The notes beneath the pieces are model-generated. The model searched no databases. It was given only the letters and a program-made list of their open reading frames with translations, and was not told where the DNA came from. A DNA stretch of 64,000 bases from Flavobacterium oncorhynchi (lineage in GTDB: Bacteria > Bacteroidota > Bacteroidia > Flavobacteriales > Flavobacteriaceae), in contig NZ_MUHA01000024.1 of NCBI RefSeq assembly GCF_002217355.1, positions 151,617-215,616 on the forward strand, in the 5' to 3' direction. The first letter of the stretch is position 1; every line of letters starts with the position of its first letter. The position numbers and the translations under genes were made by a program. Shown piece after piece: positions 50,371 through 60,185 of this stretch.

Positions 50371-51849
50371 ATGCCATTATATAACAGTCAACCCTTAAAA
50401 ATATACAATTCACTTTCGGGTGAAAAAGAAAATTTCAAACCAATCCATGAAGGAAATGTTGGAATGTATGTTTGCGGACCAACGGTTTATAGTAATGTAC
50501 ATTTAGGAAACGTAAGGACTTTTATGTCTTTTGACGTTATTTTCAGGTATTTTCTACATCTTGATTACAAAGTTCGTTATGTTCGTAACATTACTGATGT
50601 CGGTCATATTGTAGATGATGTTGATGAAGGCGAAGATAAAATTGCTAAAAAAGCACGTTTAGAGCAATTAGAACCTATGGAAATTGTACAGCGATATACT
50701 GTTGATTTTCATAATATTCTAAAAGCTTTTAACTTTTTACCTCCAAGTATTGAGCCAACTGCAACTGGTCACATCATTGAACAGATTGAAATCATCAAGA
50801 AAATTATTGATAAAGGAATTGGTTATGAAGCCAATGGATCTGTTTATTTTGATGTTGTTAAATATAATGAAACCAACAATTACGGTATCTTAAGCGGCAG
50901 AAATATCGAAGATATGCTTGCTAATACTCGTGATCTTGATGGACAGTCAGATAAGAGAAACCCACAGGATTTTGCTCTTTGGAAAAAAGCAGAACCAGAA
51001 CATATTATGAGATGGCCTTCGCCTTGGAGCGATGGTTTTCCTGGCTGGCATTTAGAATGTACAGCAATGAGTACCAAATATCTTGGAAATCACTTTGACA
51101 TTCACGGCGGCGGAATGGATTTAAAATTCCCTCATCACGAATGTGAAATTGCTCAAAATGAAGCCTGCACTGGTCAGTCACCAGTAAATTATTGGATGCA
51201 CGCTAATATGCTTACCTTAAATGGTAAGAAAATGGCAAAATCTACAGGAAATAATATTTTACCGGGAGAGATCTTAAGCGGAGAAAACAATATTCTAAGT
51301 AAACCTTTTTCAGCATCTGTAACACGTTTTTCCATGTTACAAGCACATTACAGAAGTATTCTTGACTTTTCTGATGATGCAATTGTGGCTGCCGAAAAAG
51401 GATACAAAAGATTAATGGAAGCTGTTGATTCTTTATCAGAAATCAAAGTCAGCACAACAAGCTCGTTAAATATTGCTTCTTGGAGACAATTGTGCTATGA
51501 TGCGATGAATGACGATTTTAACACTCCAATTTTAATTGCACAATTATTTGAAGCTGTTCGATATATTAACCTGCTTAAAGAAGGAAAAGAAACCATTTCT
51601 GAAGATGATTTAAAGACATTAACATCTACTGTCAACGGTTTTGTTTTTGATGTTTTAGGCTTAAGTAATGAAAAAGGTACTGACGGTAATAATGATAAAT
51701 TAGAAGGTACCGTAAATATGCTTATCGGTATGAGAAATCAAGCTCGTGCAGATAAAAACTTTGCTCTTTCTGACCAAATTCGTGACCAATTGATTGCTTT
51801 AGGCATTCAATTAAAGGACGGAAAAGAAGGTACTTCTTTTAATATTTAA
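50371..51849 (+). CDS. cysS: Cysteinyl-tRNA synthetase
   Basis: 492 residues, class I. The HIGH-type motif is in YVCGPTVYSNVHLGNVRTF (about 31-49), where the first Cys is a zinc ligand. Further zinc ligands are in WHLECTAMST and PHHECEIAQNEAC. The KMSKS motif reads GKKMAKSTGNNI (about 287-298). A DALR-type C-terminal helical domain follows. No anomalies. Confidence 0.97.
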   Translation: MPLYNSQPLKIYNSLSGEKENFKPIHEGNVGMYVCGPTVYSNVHLGNVRTFMSFDVIFRYFLHLDYKVRYVRNITDVGHIVDDVDEGEDKIAKKARLEQLEPMEIVQRYTVDFHNILKAFNFLPPSIEPTATGHIIEQIEIIKKIIDKGIGYEANGSVYFDVVKYNETNNYGILSGRNIEDMLANTRDLDGQSDKRNPQDFALWKKAEPEHIMRWPSPWSDGFPGWHLECTAMSTKYLGNHFDIHGGGMDLKFPHHECEIAQNEACTGQSPVNYWMHANMLTLNGKKMAKSTGNNILPGEILSGENNILSKPFSASVTRFSMLQAHYRSILDFSDDAIVAAEKGYKRLMEAVDSLSEIKVSTTSSLNIASWRQLCYDAMNDDFNTPILIAQLFEAVRYINLLKEGKETISEDDLKTLTSTVNGFVFDVLGLSNEKGTDGNNDKLEGTVNMLIGMRNQARADKNFALSDQIRDQLIALGIQLKDGKEGTSFNI

Positions 51850-51863
51850 AAACGAAGTGTTCA

Positions 51864-51940
51864 GTAATCAGTTTAAAGTGTTCAGATTTAAACTGATTAC
51901 TAAATATTGATCACTGATTACTAATAATCATTGATTACTA
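51864..51940. repeat. GTAATCAGTTTA foldback and ATTACTAA repeats
   Basis: A perfect 12-bp inverted pair, GTAATCAGTTTA (51864-51875) and TAAACTGATTAC (51889-51900), followed by three near-8-base steps (GATCACTGATTACTAATAAT, then CATTGATTACT). It fills the cysS-yidD gap. Confidence 0.6.
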
Positions 51941-51945
51941 AAAAT

Positions 51946-52194
51946 ATGTTTTCAAAAATTCTAATATATCCGTTTGTATTATTGGTACGCTTTTATCAAA
52001 CAGCGATATCGCCTTTTACGCCTGCTGCATGCCGATTTGAACCAACGTGTTCTACATACATGATTCAGGCATTACAAATGCACGGATTGTTTTATGGCGG
52101 ATATTTAGGAATGAAACGAATTTTAAGCTGTCATCCGTGGGGAAGATCAGGTTATGACCCGGTTCCTGAGAAAAAATGCTCGCACAAACATTAA
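51946..52194 (+). CDS. yidD: Membrane protein insertion efficiency factor YidD
   Basis: 82 residues from the ATG at 51946 (an upstream TTG would add five residues). An N-terminal amphipathic helix (ILIYPFVLLVRFYQTAISPF) precedes the signature CRFEPTCSTYMIQAL and CHPWGRSGYDPVPEK with three conserved Cys. It helps YidC/Sec-dependent insertion at the inner membrane. The gene is not in the usual rpmH-rnpA-yidD-yidC cluster but beside cysS and lgt. Confidence 0.92.
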   Translation: MFSKILIYPFVLLVRFYQTAISPFTPAACRFEPTCSTYMIQALQMHGLFYGGYLGMKRILSCHPWGRSGYDPVPEKKCSHKH

Positions 52195-52258
52195 CTTTAA
52201 ATAAAGACTAACTCTGTTTTAAATATTTATTTTTACAAAAAACAAAAACTCTTAACAT

Positions 52259-53191
52259 ATGACACATGCCTTAAATATCATTTGGAATCCTTCAGAGGGA
52301 ATAGATTTAGGATTCTTTATGATTCGTTATTACAGTTTAATGTTTGTAATTGCTTTTGGTTTAGGATGGTTTATCATGAAAAAGATTTTCGAACGCGAAA
52401 ATGAACCAATTGACAAACTAGATTCATTATTTGTGTGGACTGTTTTAGCTACTTTAATTGGAGCACGTTTAGGTCATGTATTATTCTACGATTGGGAATA
52501 TTTTAGAAATCATTTACTTGAAATCTTTTTACCTGTTAAATTTGAACCTAAGTTTGAGTTTACAGGATTTCAAGGTTTAGCAAGTCACGGTGCGGCAATT
52601 TCGATTATTATTGCCATGTACTATTACAGCAAAAAGATTCTAAAACGTCCATTATTATGGATTTTAGACCGTGTTGTTATTCCAGTTGCGAGCGGCGCTA
52701 TTTTTGTTCGTTTAGGAAACTTCATGAATTCTGAAATCATCGGTCATGAAACTACATCTCCTTTTGGAATTCGTTTTTTACACGACCAATTCAGCAAAGG
52801 TGAAGCTGTAAATGCTACACAAATCGCAAATCCAAAAGACGCTTACACTGCGATTGCAACAGATCCAAAATTTGCTAATTTATTAGCACAAGTACCTGCA
52901 AAACACCCAACGCAATTGTACGAAGCATTTTGCTATGTATTTGTATTTGCAATCTTATTTTTCTTGTACTGGAAAACTAATGCAAGACTTAAATCAGGAT
53001 ATTTATTCGGATTATTTCTAGTACTTTTATTTGTTGTACGTTTTGTAGTTGAGTTCGTAAAAGAAAGCCAAGGCGGTTTTGAGAACGAATTAGGCCTTTT
53101 CTCAACAGGACAATGGCTAAGCATACCTTTTATCATAATTGGTCTATTCTTCGTTATTAGAGCACAAAGAAATCCTTTAGCAGCTTCGTAA
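52259..53191 (+). CDS. lgt: Prolipoprotein diacylglyceryl transferase
   Basis: Transfers diacylglycerol to the lipobox Cys of prolipoproteins at the inner membrane. 310 residues and seven transmembrane helices. The conserved GLASHGAAISIIIAMYY has the essential His-Gly motif; the Lgt signature RLGNFMNSEIIGHETTSPFG carries the conserved Arg, Asn and Glu; and HPTQLYEAFCY is also present. The insert after residue 180 (SKGEAVNATQIANPKDAYTAIATDPK) is longer than in E. coli. Lipoproteins elsewhere in the window are its substrates. Confidence 0.95.
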   Translation: MTHALNIIWNPSEGIDLGFFMIRYYSLMFVIAFGLGWFIMKKIFERENEPIDKLDSLFVWTVLATLIGARLGHVLFYDWEYFRNHLLEIFLPVKFEPKFEFTGFQGLASHGAAISIIIAMYYYSKKILKRPLLWILDRVVIPVASGAIFVRLGNFMNSEIIGHETTSPFGIRFLHDQFSKGEAVNATQIANPKDAYTAIATDPKFANLLAQVPAKHPTQLYEAFCYVFVFAILFFLYWKTNARLKSGYLFGLFLVLLFVVRFVVEFVKESQGGFENELGLFSTGQWLSIPFIIIGLFFVIRAQRNPLAAS

Positions 53192-53214
53192 TTAAACATA
53201 AAATATTTTATAAC

Positions 53215-53251
53215 AAAAAGTCCAGTATCTAATAAATACTGGACTTTTTAT
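53215..53251 (+). terminator. lgt terminator
   Basis: AAAAAGTCCAGTAT / ATACTGGACTTTTT (53215-53228, 53236-53249): a 14-bp perfect stem with T residues. Confidence 0.9.
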
Positions 53252-53600
53252 TTATAGCAGCCACAGAAACCAATCTCTAAATTTCTTTATTACAACTCGT
53301 TTTATTTCTGCTCAGCTTCGCATTCAAATACATCTACACTCATATCATACTCAAATTATAGTTTCTTTCTTTTTCTAAGAAGAAGCAAACAAAGAAACAA
53401 TTACAAAAGCAAAACCTCATTGTTTTTACGCCTCAGACGCAAAGTATATTACTTTTACCAAAACAACCTATTCTCTAGTTCCCAACTTACATCGTAATCC
53501 ACAATTAAGAACAAGAAGAAGTCACGATCAATCTTTTAATTTTAAGCACTGTAAACATCAAAAAATAATTTACTAAAATCTAAAATTATATCCTAGAACA
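53252..53600. other. Intergenic region without recognised features
   Basis: About 350 AT-rich bases between the lgt and secDF terminators. I see no plausible reading frame, promoter or strong repeat; a short ACGCCTCAGACGCAAAG piece (about 53430-53446) resembles the CGCAAAG family. Confidence 0.5.
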
Positions 53601-53602
53601 GC

Positions 53603-53637
53603 AAAAAAAAAGATCCAGCTTTCACTGGATCTTTTTT
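53603..53637. terminator. secDF terminator
   Basis: AAAAAAAGATCCAG / CTGGATCTTTTTT with a CTTTCA loop; symmetrical A and T tails allow use from both sides, mainly for leftward secDF. Confidence 0.9.
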
Positions 53638-53657
53638 AATATAATTGAAGCGATTAA

Positions 53658-56633
53658 TTACGCTTTATTATGCTTGTCTTCGATTGTATGTTTTTCATCA
53701 TTTGAAATCGTATCTACCAATACTGGAGTTGCAATAAATAATGAAGAATATGTTCCTACAATAATACCAATTAACATTGCAAAGATAAATCCTCTAATAG
53801 ATTCTCCACCAAAGATAAACATCGTTAATAATACAATGATCATCATTAATGACGTATTCAATGTTCTTGATAATGTCGTATTAATAGAAGCGTTTACAAT
53901 ATCTTCAAAACTTCCTTTACGGTTTCCGATGATGAACTCTCTAACCCTGTCAAATACAATTACAGTATCATTCATTGAGTATCCAATTACAGTAAGAATC
54001 GCAGCAATAAAGTGCTGATCCATTTCCATATGGAAAGGCATGAATTTATAACATAAAGAGTAAACTCCTAATACAAAGATAACGTCATGCGCTACAGCTG
54101 CAATCGCACCTAATGAATATTGCCATTTACGGAAAGAAACCATTAAGTATAAGAAGATAACTGCCATCGCACCAAGAACTGCCCAGTATGAGTTAGTTTT
54201 AATATCTTCAGAGATAGATGCTCCAACTTTAGAAGCTTGTAAAACTCCAATTTTCTTACCATCAAAAGAGTTGATGAATTTATCGTAAGAAGTGTTTGGG
54301 TAATACTTTTGTAATGCAGCATATAATTTTTGATTTACTTCTTCATCAATAGCTACACCATCTTCTTTAATTTTGTATTTAGTTGTGATTTTCAATTGAT
54401 CATCATCACCTAAAATTTTAGCCTCAACCGGAGTTCCAAAAGCGGCAGATAATTCATCTGAAACTACTGTTGCATCGATTGGTTTTTCAAATTTAACTTG
54501 GAATGTTCTTCCTCCAACAAAATCAACACCTTCATCTAATCCGTTAACAAAGAAGATAGAAGTTAAACTTACAATTACAACAATTGAAGAGAAGATGTAA
54601 GTGAATTTTTTAACTTTAATAAAGTCAAAGTGGAAATTAGTAAACCAGTTTTTAGTAATATTTGTACAGAAAGTTAAATCAGCTTTTCCTGCAATGTTTT
54701 TGTCGATAAAAATTCTCGCAATAAAGATTGACGTAAACAATGATGTTACGATACCAATAAGTAATGTTAATGCGAAACCTTTAATTGGTCCTGTACCAAA
54801 GATAAACAAGATTGCTCCAGTTAAAACGTGCGTAACGTTTGCATCGATAATAGAACGCATTGCACCGTGCCATCCGTAAGAAGCTAGTACAGCTTCAGAC
54901 AATGATTTACCATCACGTAATTCTTCTTTTGCTCTTTCGTAAATAATAATGTTAGCATCTACTGCAGTACCCAATGTTAATACGATACCTGCAATACCTG
55001 GTAATGTAAGTACAAAACCAAAACTTGCCATAATTCCGAATAAGAATAATAAGTTTAATAATAAAGCTAAGTTAGCATACCAGCCTGCTTTACCATAATA
55101 GAATACCATCCAAACACAAACTAATAAAAATCCTAATACAGCTGAAATTGTTCCAGCATCAATTGCTGCTTGACCTAAAGATGGTCCAACTACAGTAGAT
55201 TGTACAATATCAGCAGATGCAGGTAATTTACCAGCATTTAATACGTTTGCTAAATCTTTAGTTTCAGCAACATCAAAAGAACCTGTAATTTCAGATCTTC
55301 CACCAGCAATTGGTCCACTTGTAACACCAGGCGCAGAATAAACGATGTTATCTAAAACAATAGCAATATAACCTTTTTGAGAAAAAGCTCTTCCTGTTAA
55401 TTCTTCCCAAACTTTAGCACCTTGACTGTTCATTTGCATAGAAACAGCTGGTTTACCCATTTGATCAAAAGTATCTTTTGCATCAGTTACAACTCCACCG
55501 CTCATTGCAGGAACGTTATCTCTGTTTCCTTTTAAAGCGTATAATTCTACCGCTTCAACATCTTTTGCTTTCGCATCTTTTATAGTAGTTGGTTTGCTCC
55601 AAACAAATTTTGCATTGTGTTGGTCAGCAGCCAATAAAATTCTAATTTCTGGTCTTTTAAAATAACCATTGATAGCAGCAGTATCTTTAGTAGCAAAATA
55701 TCCTAAAACTGGACCACCACCTTGAACGATCATTTTATCAAATAAAGGATTGTTTCCTTTTTTAGTATCAAGTGAATCTTTAGAATTATCTGTTAATAAA
55801 GCATTCAATGAATCTTTAGCTACAGCTTTAGTTTCTACCTTCTTAACTTCAGTCTTTTTTAAAGCTTCGTTTGCAGCAACTAAGAAGTTACCAACTTCTT
55901 CGATTTTGTAAGTTTCCCAAAACTCTAATTGAGCTTTTCCACCTAATAATTTTTTAATTCTATCAACATCTTTAGCACCTGGAAGCTCTACTAAGATTCT
56001 TCCTGTTTCTCCTAATTTTTGAATGTTTGGTTGTGTTACACCAAATTTGTCGATACGCTCTCTTAATACTTTGTAAGCACTTTCAACAGACTCATCAACT
56101 TTTCTTTTGATTACTTTTTGAACTTGAGCATCTGTCATTTGAAAATCAACACCGCCATCACCTTGCAAACTTCTGTTTGCAAAAATATCAGGTGAAGCTA
56201 ACTTTACAGTTCCCTTTGAATTTGCTTCAAAAGCTTCAAAAAATTTATTTAAATAGGTCTTATTTCCTTCTACATTTGCACTTGCATCTGCTAAAGATTT
56301 ATTAAATACTGGATTTTTAGAGTTGTTTGCTAATCCTTTTAAAACATCTTTAATAGAAATTTGAAGAATTACGTTGATTCCTCCTTCTAAGTCAAGACCT
56401 TTGTTAAGTTGTTTGTTTTTTACTTCGTTATAAGTAAAATCCGTAAACCCAAGATTGAAAACTTTTTCTTTACCAATAGAATCTAAATATTTTAGCTCTT
56501 TATCAGGATTATCTCCTGCAAAAGCTTTAGCTTCACTTTTGACATTATTTGCCACAAAAGTGAATGATAGTTGGTAAATACTTACCAATGCAAATAGAAT
56601 TGCGAAAAATTTAATAAGTCCTTTATTCTGCAT
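53658..56633 (-). CDS. secDF: SecD-SecF fusion protein translocase subunit
   Basis: 991 residues. Uses the proton-motive force to assist Sec export. The SecD half has transmembrane helix 1, GLDLEGGINVILQISI (the D1-like DLxGG motif), the P1 periplasmic domain, and GTAVDANIIIYERAKEELRDG. The SecF half begins near 680 with VGGRTFQVKF and has GYSMNDTVIVFDRVREFI. Between residues about 250 and 300 there is a Lys/Asp/Asn-rich low-complexity insert (VKKVETKAVAKDSL, NSKDSLDTKKGNN). A TATATTTG box lies about 130 bases upstream (56762-56769). Confidence 0.96.
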   Translation of the reverse strand: MQNKGLIKFFAILFALVSIYQLSFTFVANNVKSEAKAFAGDNPDKELKYLDSIGKEKVFNLGFTDFTYNEVKNKQLNKGLDLEGGINVILQISIKDVLKGLANNSKNPVFNKSLADASANVEGNKTYLNKFFEAFEANSKGTVKLASPDIFANRSLQGDGGVDFQMTDAQVQKVIKRKVDESVESAYKVLRERIDKFGVTQPNIQKLGETGRILVELPGAKDVDRIKKLLGGKAQLEFWETYKIEEVGNFLVAANEALKKTEVKKVETKAVAKDSLNALLTDNSKDSLDTKKGNNPLFDKMIVQGGGPVLGYFATKDTAAINGYFKRPEIRILLAADQHNAKFVWSKPTTIKDAKAKDVEAVELYALKGNRDNVPAMSGGVVTDAKDTFDQMGKPAVSMQMNSQGAKVWEELTGRAFSQKGYIAIVLDNIVYSAPGVTSGPIAGGRSEITGSFDVAETKDLANVLNAGKLPASADIVQSTVVGPSLGQAAIDAGTISAVLGFLLVCVWMVFYYGKAGWYANLALLLNLLFLFGIMASFGFVLTLPGIAGIVLTLGTAVDANIIIYERAKEELRDGKSLSEAVLASYGWHGAMRSIIDANVTHVLTGAILFIFGTGPIKGFALTLLIGIVTSLFTSIFIARIFIDKNIAGKADLTFCTNITKNWFTNFHFDFIKVKKFTYIFSSIVVIVSLTSIFFVNGLDEGVDFVGGRTFQVKFEKPIDATVVSDELSAAFGTPVEAKILGDDDQLKITTKYKIKEDGVAIDEEVNQKLYAALQKYYPNTSYDKFINSFDGKKIGVLQASKVGASISEDIKTNSYWAVLGAMAVIFLYLMVSFRKWQYSLGAIAAVAHDVIFVLGVYSLCYKFMPFHMEMDQHFIAAILTVIGYSMNDTVIVFDRVREFIIGNRKGSFEDIVNASINTTLSRTLNTSLMMIIVLLTMFIFGGESIRGFIFAMLIGIIVGTYSSLFIATPVLVDTISNDEKHTIEDKHNKA

Positions 56634-56761
56634 TATTACTAAAAATTAATTATGTTTTATTGTTTGTTTTTGGTTCTAAATTCCCTAAAAATAAGCCCTG
56701 ACATGAGATTTTAAAACTAAAAAATCGAGATCACGAATTACAACATTTTTTTTAAACCGAG

Positions 56762-56769
56762 CAAATATA
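56762..56769 (-). promoter_or_regulatory. secDF -7 promoter box
   Basis: TATATTTG on the minus strand, implying a leader of about 120 bases, which is long for this region and could hold regulation. Confidence 0.4.
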
Positions 56770-56815
56770 TAATTCTCGAAATGATTAAGCAATTTATTTA
56801 TTAATTAATCTCAAA

Positions 56816-56845
56816 AAAAAGACTGCAAAAGTGCAGCCTTTTCCT
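56816..56845 (-). terminator. mdh terminator
   Basis: Minus strand GGCTGCA / TGCAGTC with a CTTT loop followed by TTTTTTTT. Confidence 0.8.
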
Positions 56846-56861
56846 TTTTTTATCAAATTCT

Positions 56862-57797
56862 TTATACTAAAATCGACTTTAAAGCGTCATTCATGCTGCG
56901 AACCGCATCTGCACTTTTAGCAAACAAAGCTTTCTCTTGATCATTTAATTTAATATCAACAATCTCTTCAACTCCATTTTTACCAATTATACACGGAACT
57001 CCTATACAAATGTCGTTTTGCCCATACTCGCCTTCTACAAAGACAGAACAAGCAATCATTTTTTTCTGGTCGTTTAAAATACTGTCTACTAAATACGCTA
57101 CAGAAGCTCCCGGCGCATACCAAGCTGATGTTCCTAAAAGCCCTGTAAGAGTTGCTCCTCCAACCATTGTATCAGCAGCAACTTTTTGCAATACTTCTTC
57201 TGAAAGAAATTGTGAAACAGGAATCCCGTTATAAGACGCTAAACGTGTTAATGGAATCATAGTAGTATCACCGTGTCCGCCAATTACCATAGCAGAAACA
57301 TCATTTGCAGGTTTATCTAATGCAAGAGAAAGGTAAGTTCTAAAACGAGAGCTGTCTAATGCACCACCCATACCTATAATTCTATTCTTTGGCAAACCTG
57401 TTGCTTTTAAAGCTAAATAAGTCATAGTATCCATAGGATTTGAAACTACAACTATTATTGTATTTGGAGAATGTTTTAATACATTTTCAGCAACTGTTTT
57501 TACAATTCCGGCATTTATACCTATTAATTCTTCTCTGGTCATTCCAGGCTTTCTTGGAATTCCTGACGTAATTACAACTACATCACTTCCTGCAGTTTTA
57601 GAATAGTCATTGGTTACACCAGATACTTTGGTATTAAAACCAGTATTAGTGGCGCATTGCATAATATCCAAAGCTTTACCCTCAGCAAAACCTTCTTTAA
57701 TATCCAACAATACTACTTCACTTGCAATTCCTCTATACGAGATAACATCTGCACATGTAGCTCCAACATTTCCTGCTCCTACAATAGTAACTTTCAT
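56862..57797 (-). CDS. mdh: Malate dehydrogenase (LDH-like type)
   Basis: Oxidises malate to oxaloacetate with NAD in the TCA cycle. 311 residues. The nucleotide fold starts VTIVGAGNVGATCADVI (2-18). The acidic NAD-specifying residue is in VVLLDIKEGFAEGKA (Asp about 33). The substrate loop SGIPRKPGMTREEL has the Arg pair, and catalytic His is in MVIGGHGDTTMIPL (about 175). It is of the LDH-like group common in Bacteroidota. Its start is 109 bases downstream of gyrB, with a foldback repeat between. Confidence 0.95.
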   Translation of the reverse strand: MKVTIVGAGNVGATCADVISYRGIASEVVLLDIKEGFAEGKALDIMQCATNTGFNTKVSGVTNDYSKTAGSDVVVITSGIPRKPGMTREELIGINAGIVKTVAENVLKHSPNTIIVVVSNPMDTMTYLALKATGLPKNRIIGMGGALDSSRFRTYLSLALDKPANDVSAMVIGGHGDTTMIPLTRLASYNGIPVSQFLSEEVLQKVAADTMVGGATLTGLLGTSAWYAPGASVAYLVDSILNDQKKMIACSVFVEGEYGQNDICIGVPCIIGKNGVEEIVDIKLNDQEKALFAKSADAVRSMNDALKSILV

Positions 57798-57841
57798 ATT
57801 TTTTACTTTATCGGTTATTAATCTGTTTATTTATAAATCAA

Positions 57842-57887
57842 CAATTCGTTTAATCGTTTAAGTAAATTTAAACAATTAAACGAATTG
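57842..57887. repeat. CAATTCGTTTAATCGTTTA foldback
   Basis: Left arm 57842-57860 and right arm 57869-57887 pair at 18 of 19 positions with an 8-base loop. GTTTAATC octamer family. It lies between gyrB and mdh and lacks a clear U tract on the minus strand, so it is probably not a simple terminator. Confidence 0.8.
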
Positions 57888-57906
57888 AAGGTTCTATTCT
57901 GTTTTA

Positions 57907-59847
57907 TTATGCATCAATATTTGCGTAAACTGCATTTTTCTCGATAAATTCTCTACGCGGCGGTACTTCATCCCCCATTAACATTGAGAAAACTCGATCA
58001 GCTTCAGCTAAACTATCAATGGTTACTTGACGCAGTGTTCTAAAGTTTGGATCCATAGTTGTTTCCCATAACTGCTCTGCGTTCATCTCTCCAAGACCTT
58101 TATAACGTTGGATAGCAGCACTTCCTCCCATTCTTTCATTCGCCTGATCACGTTGAACATCGTTCCAAGCATATTCTTTCTTTTGTCCTTTTTTAACTAA
58201 GTACAAAGGTGGTGCTGCAATATATACGTGTCCTTCTTCAATAAGCTCCTTCATGAAACGGAAGAAGAATGTTAATATTAAGGTAGAGATGTGACTACCA
58301 TCGACATCGGCATCACACATGATGATTACTTTGTGGTATCTTAGTTTTTCAAGATTTAATGCTTTACTGTCTTCTGCAGTTCCAACTGTAACACCTAAAG
58401 CTGTGAAGATATTACGAATCTCTTCGTTTTCAAATACTTTATGATGCATCGCTTTCTCCACATTCAAGATTTTACCACGTAATGGTAAAATCGCCTGAAA
58501 GTTACGATCACGTCCTTGTTTTGCTGTTCCACCAGCCGAATCTCCCTCGACTAGATAAACCTCACATCTTGCTGGATCTTGTTCTGAACAGTCAGATAAT
58601 TTTCCTGGTAATCCACCGCCGCCCATTACAGTTTTACGCTGTACCATTTCACGCGCTTTTTTCGCTGCGTGACGTGCCTGAGCTGCTAAAATTACTTTTT
58701 GGATAATTACTTTTGCATCATTTGGATTTTCTTCCAAATAATTTTCTAACATTTCTCCAACAGCTTGAGAAACTGGAGAAACTACTTCTCTATTTCCAAG
58801 TTTTGTTTTCGTTTGTCCTTCGAATTGAGGCTCAGCAACTTTTACCGAAATAATAGCTGTTAATCCTTCACGGAAGTCATCTCCAGCGATTTCAAATTTC
58901 AATTTATCCAACATTCCAGAAGCATCTGCATATTTTTTAAGTGTTCTTGTTAAACCACTTCTAAAACCTTGCAGGTGAGTTCCTCCTTCGTGTGTATTAA
59001 TATTATTTACGTAAGAAAAAATATTCTCTGTATAACTTGTATTATAAATCAAGGCAACCTCAACTGGAATTTCACCTTTATCGTGATCCATGCTGATTAC
59101 GTGAGAAATAATTGGCTCACGATTACCATCTAAATAACGAATATATTCTTTAAGTCCTTCTGTAGAATGGAATACTTCGCTTTTAAACTCGCCTTTATCG
59201 TCAACTTCTCTTTTGTCTGTAAACGTAATTGTGATTCCTTTATTCAAAAAAGAAAGCTCACGCATACGAGCCGACAAAGTATCATAAGAGAACTCTGTAG
59301 TTTGTGTAAAAATGGTATTATCAGGGTAAAATGTCTGACGTGTACCTCTTTTTTCAGTTTCTCCTATTTGTTTAACTGGATATAAAGATTTTCCTCTTTC
59401 GTATTCTTGTTCGTAAATTTTACCTTCTCTAAAAACTGTCGATTTCATATGAACCGAAAGTGCGTTTACTACAGAAACCCCAACACCGTGAAGACCTCCA
59501 GAAACCTTATAAGAATCTTTATCAAATTTACCTCCGGCACCAATTTTAGTCATTACAACCTCTAGTGCAGAAACTCCTTCTTTTTTATGCAAATCAACAG
59601 GAATACCACGTCCGTTATCCTCAACTGTTACAGAACCATCTTCGTTTATTGCAACACTAATAGCATCACAATGTCCTCCCATCGCCTCATCAATTGAGTT
59701 ATCGACAACTTCATAAACCAAATGGTGCAGCCCTCGAACCCCTACATCTCCAATATACATCGATGGACGCATTCTTACGTGCTCCATTCCTTCTAATGCC
59801 TGAATACTATCTGCTGAATAATTGTTCTTCTTGATTTCTTCGCTCAT
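57907..59847 (-). CDS. gyrB: DNA gyrase subunit B
   Basis: ATPase subunit of gyrase, 646 residues: the short form lacking the long C-terminal insertion of E. coli GyrB. The GHKL ATP site reads YEVVDNSIDEAMGG and KVSGGLHGVGVSVVNALS. The transducer domain follows, then Toprim with YLVEGDSAGGTAKQGRDR, the quinolone-region PLRGKILNVEKA, and IMCDADVDGSH with the metal-binding Asp residues. It ends with QRYKGLGEMNAEQLWETTMDP. A TATATTTG box lies at 59886-59893. Confidence 0.97.
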   Translation of the reverse strand: MSEEIKKNNYSADSIQALEGMEHVRMRPSMYIGDVGVRGLHHLVYEVVDNSIDEAMGGHCDAISVAINEDGSVTVEDNGRGIPVDLHKKEGVSALEVVMTKIGAGGKFDKDSYKVSGGLHGVGVSVVNALSVHMKSTVFREGKIYEQEYERGKSLYPVKQIGETEKRGTRQTFYPDNTIFTQTTEFSYDTLSARMRELSFLNKGITITFTDKREVDDKGEFKSEVFHSTEGLKEYIRYLDGNREPIISHVISMDHDKGEIPVEVALIYNTSYTENIFSYVNNINTHEGGTHLQGFRSGLTRTLKKYADASGMLDKLKFEIAGDDFREGLTAIISVKVAEPQFEGQTKTKLGNREVVSPVSQAVGEMLENYLEENPNDAKVIIQKVILAAQARHAAKKAREMVQRKTVMGGGGLPGKLSDCSEQDPARCEVYLVEGDSAGGTAKQGRDRNFQAILPLRGKILNVEKAMHHKVFENEEIRNIFTALGVTVGTAEDSKALNLEKLRYHKVIIMCDADVDGSHISTLILTFFFRFMKELIEEGHVYIAAPPLYLVKKGQKKEYAWNDVQRDQANERMGGSAAIQRYKGLGEMNAEQLWETTMDPNFRTLRQVTIDSLAEADRVFSMLMGDEVPPRREFIEKNAVYANIDA

Positions 59848-60185
59848 ATAATTTATTCTAAAAAATGTATTTATTGTCTAACACGCAAATATATAAAAAC
59901 GCGGACTATATACCCATAAAATTCCGACTTAAAGCACTTAAGTTATCAACACAATTGTTTAAAAAATCAAAAAATAACTTCTAAATTCCAAAATTTAGCC
60001 GCTAAAAAAAATAAAACCAAAAAAATCTTCATTTTTTTCAAATCCCAATATTTCAAATTCCAAACCCCAAAACTAAAAACAGCATAAAAGCAAAATCCGA
60101 AATAACAATTTAATGTTATTTCGGATTCTTTAATTGATCCCAAATTAGAATTTGAATTTTATAAAATTGAAGATTTTATCCTTTA
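59848..60185. other. Intergenic region upstream of gyrB
   Basis: 338 bases. It holds the gyrB -7 box (59886-59893), an octamer-like stretch CCCAATAT, TTCAAATT, CCAAACCC, CAAAACTA (60043-60074) and a hairpin AATCCGAAATAACA / TGTTATTTCGGATT (60095-60127) that probably terminates the leftward M16 peptidase gene. Confidence 0.6.
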
